Below the pieces are notes generated by a model. It saw only the letters and a list, made by a program, of their open reading frames with translations, was not told the DNA's origin and did no database searches. The translations under genes were made by a program, and so were the position numbers. DNA of 5,651 nucleotides from an uncultured Oscillospiraceae bacterium (lineage in GTDB: Bacteria; Bacillota_A; Clostridia; Oscillospirales; Oscillospiraceae): the NCBI GenBank assembly GCA_947631215.1, contig CANRKN010000129.1:1-5651 (forward strand). Reading direction: 5' to 3'. Positions 5,515-5,651 of this stretch are shown here, piece by piece. Positions within the stretch are counted from its first letter, which is position 1, and the number at the start of each line of letters is the position of its first letter.

Positions 5515-5651
5515 ATGAGCGAGAAGAAAACCATCACCTTGAACAACGGCGTGGAGATGCCCCTGGTGGGTATTGGCACCTTTATGATGAGCCCGGACGA
5601 CGCGGAGGCTGCGGCCCTGAGCGCCCTCACCAGCGGCTATCAGCTCATCGA
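5515..5651 (+). CDS. Aldo/keto reductase, N-terminal part (3' end outside window)
   Basis: Forty-five complete codons plus two bases are visible before the window ends. TLNNGVEMPLVGIGTFMM (8-25) is the hallmark first strand and loop of 2,5-diketogluconate reductase-like aldo/keto reductases, followed by a helix (AEAAALSAL, 30-38) and GYQLI (41-45). The next residue should be the catalytic Asp of the usual 'IDTA' motif, but only GA of that codon is present. The start is fixed by AAAGGAG nine bases upstream and by the family N-terminus. It appears to belong to the same broad branch as the AKR ending at 315, but the two visible parts do not overlap and cannot be compared. The catalytic core and substrate are out of view. 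Confidence 0.92.
   Translation, partial: MSEKKTITLNNGVEMPLVGIGTFMMSPDDAEAAALSALTSGYQLI

Noticed and set aside
1..5651. Mobile element, CRISPR array, tRNA or phage signatures
   Set aside because: No transposase or integrase motifs, long terminal inverted repeats, regularly spaced repeats or cloverleaf sequences were seen on either strand.

Overview
The window is a compact, GC-rich, all-plus-strand block of oxidoreductase genes with one LysR-type regulator in the middle. Strong AGGAGG-type ribosome binding sites, short or overlapping gene junctions, AT-rich intergenic promoters and the protein families point to an anaerobic, GC-rich Firmicute, most likely a gut Clostridia/Oscillospirales-type bacterium. 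That placement is inferred from style and gene content, not from a marker gene.

Layout. (1) 1-1837: the C-terminal end of an aldo/keto reductase (AKR), then a small open frame that looks like an in-frame chimera of a carboxymuconolactone decarboxylase (CMD) N-terminus and a flavodoxin C-terminus, then a complete iron-containing alcohol dehydrogenase of the YqhD/BDH type. Gaps of 13 and 15 bases suggest one transcript. (2) 1838-2823: a lysR-type gene with its own promoter (perfect TATAAT, 17-bp spacer), followed by a terminator-like hairpin. (3) 2824-5410: a second transcription unit starting at an extended -10 promoter that overlaps a small dyad fitting a LysR-type box. It encodes an AKR with two C-terminal [4Fe-4S] motifs, a flavodoxin overlapping or abutting it, and a short-chain dehydrogenase/reductase (SDR) split by a -1 frameshift at a run of seven A. 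(4) 5411-5651: an intergenic region with nested palindromes and a putative promoter, then the N-terminus of another AKR that runs off the window.

How they may work together. The products are NAD(P)H-dependent carbonyl/alcohol enzymes (AKR, ADH, SDR) plus FMN and Fe-S electron carriers, so the block resembles a regulated aldehyde/ketone or quinone detoxification and redox-balancing locus. The LysR protein is the obvious candidate regulator. No substrate can be assigned from sequence alone.

Most notable points: the CMD-flavodoxin chimera, the frameshifted SDR whose A-run is followed at slippage-like distance by a 6-bp hairpin, and the Fe-S AKR/flavodoxin pair. No tRNA, rRNA, CRISPR array, insertion sequence or phage gene was seen. 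No gene-free stretch exceeds about 140 bases.
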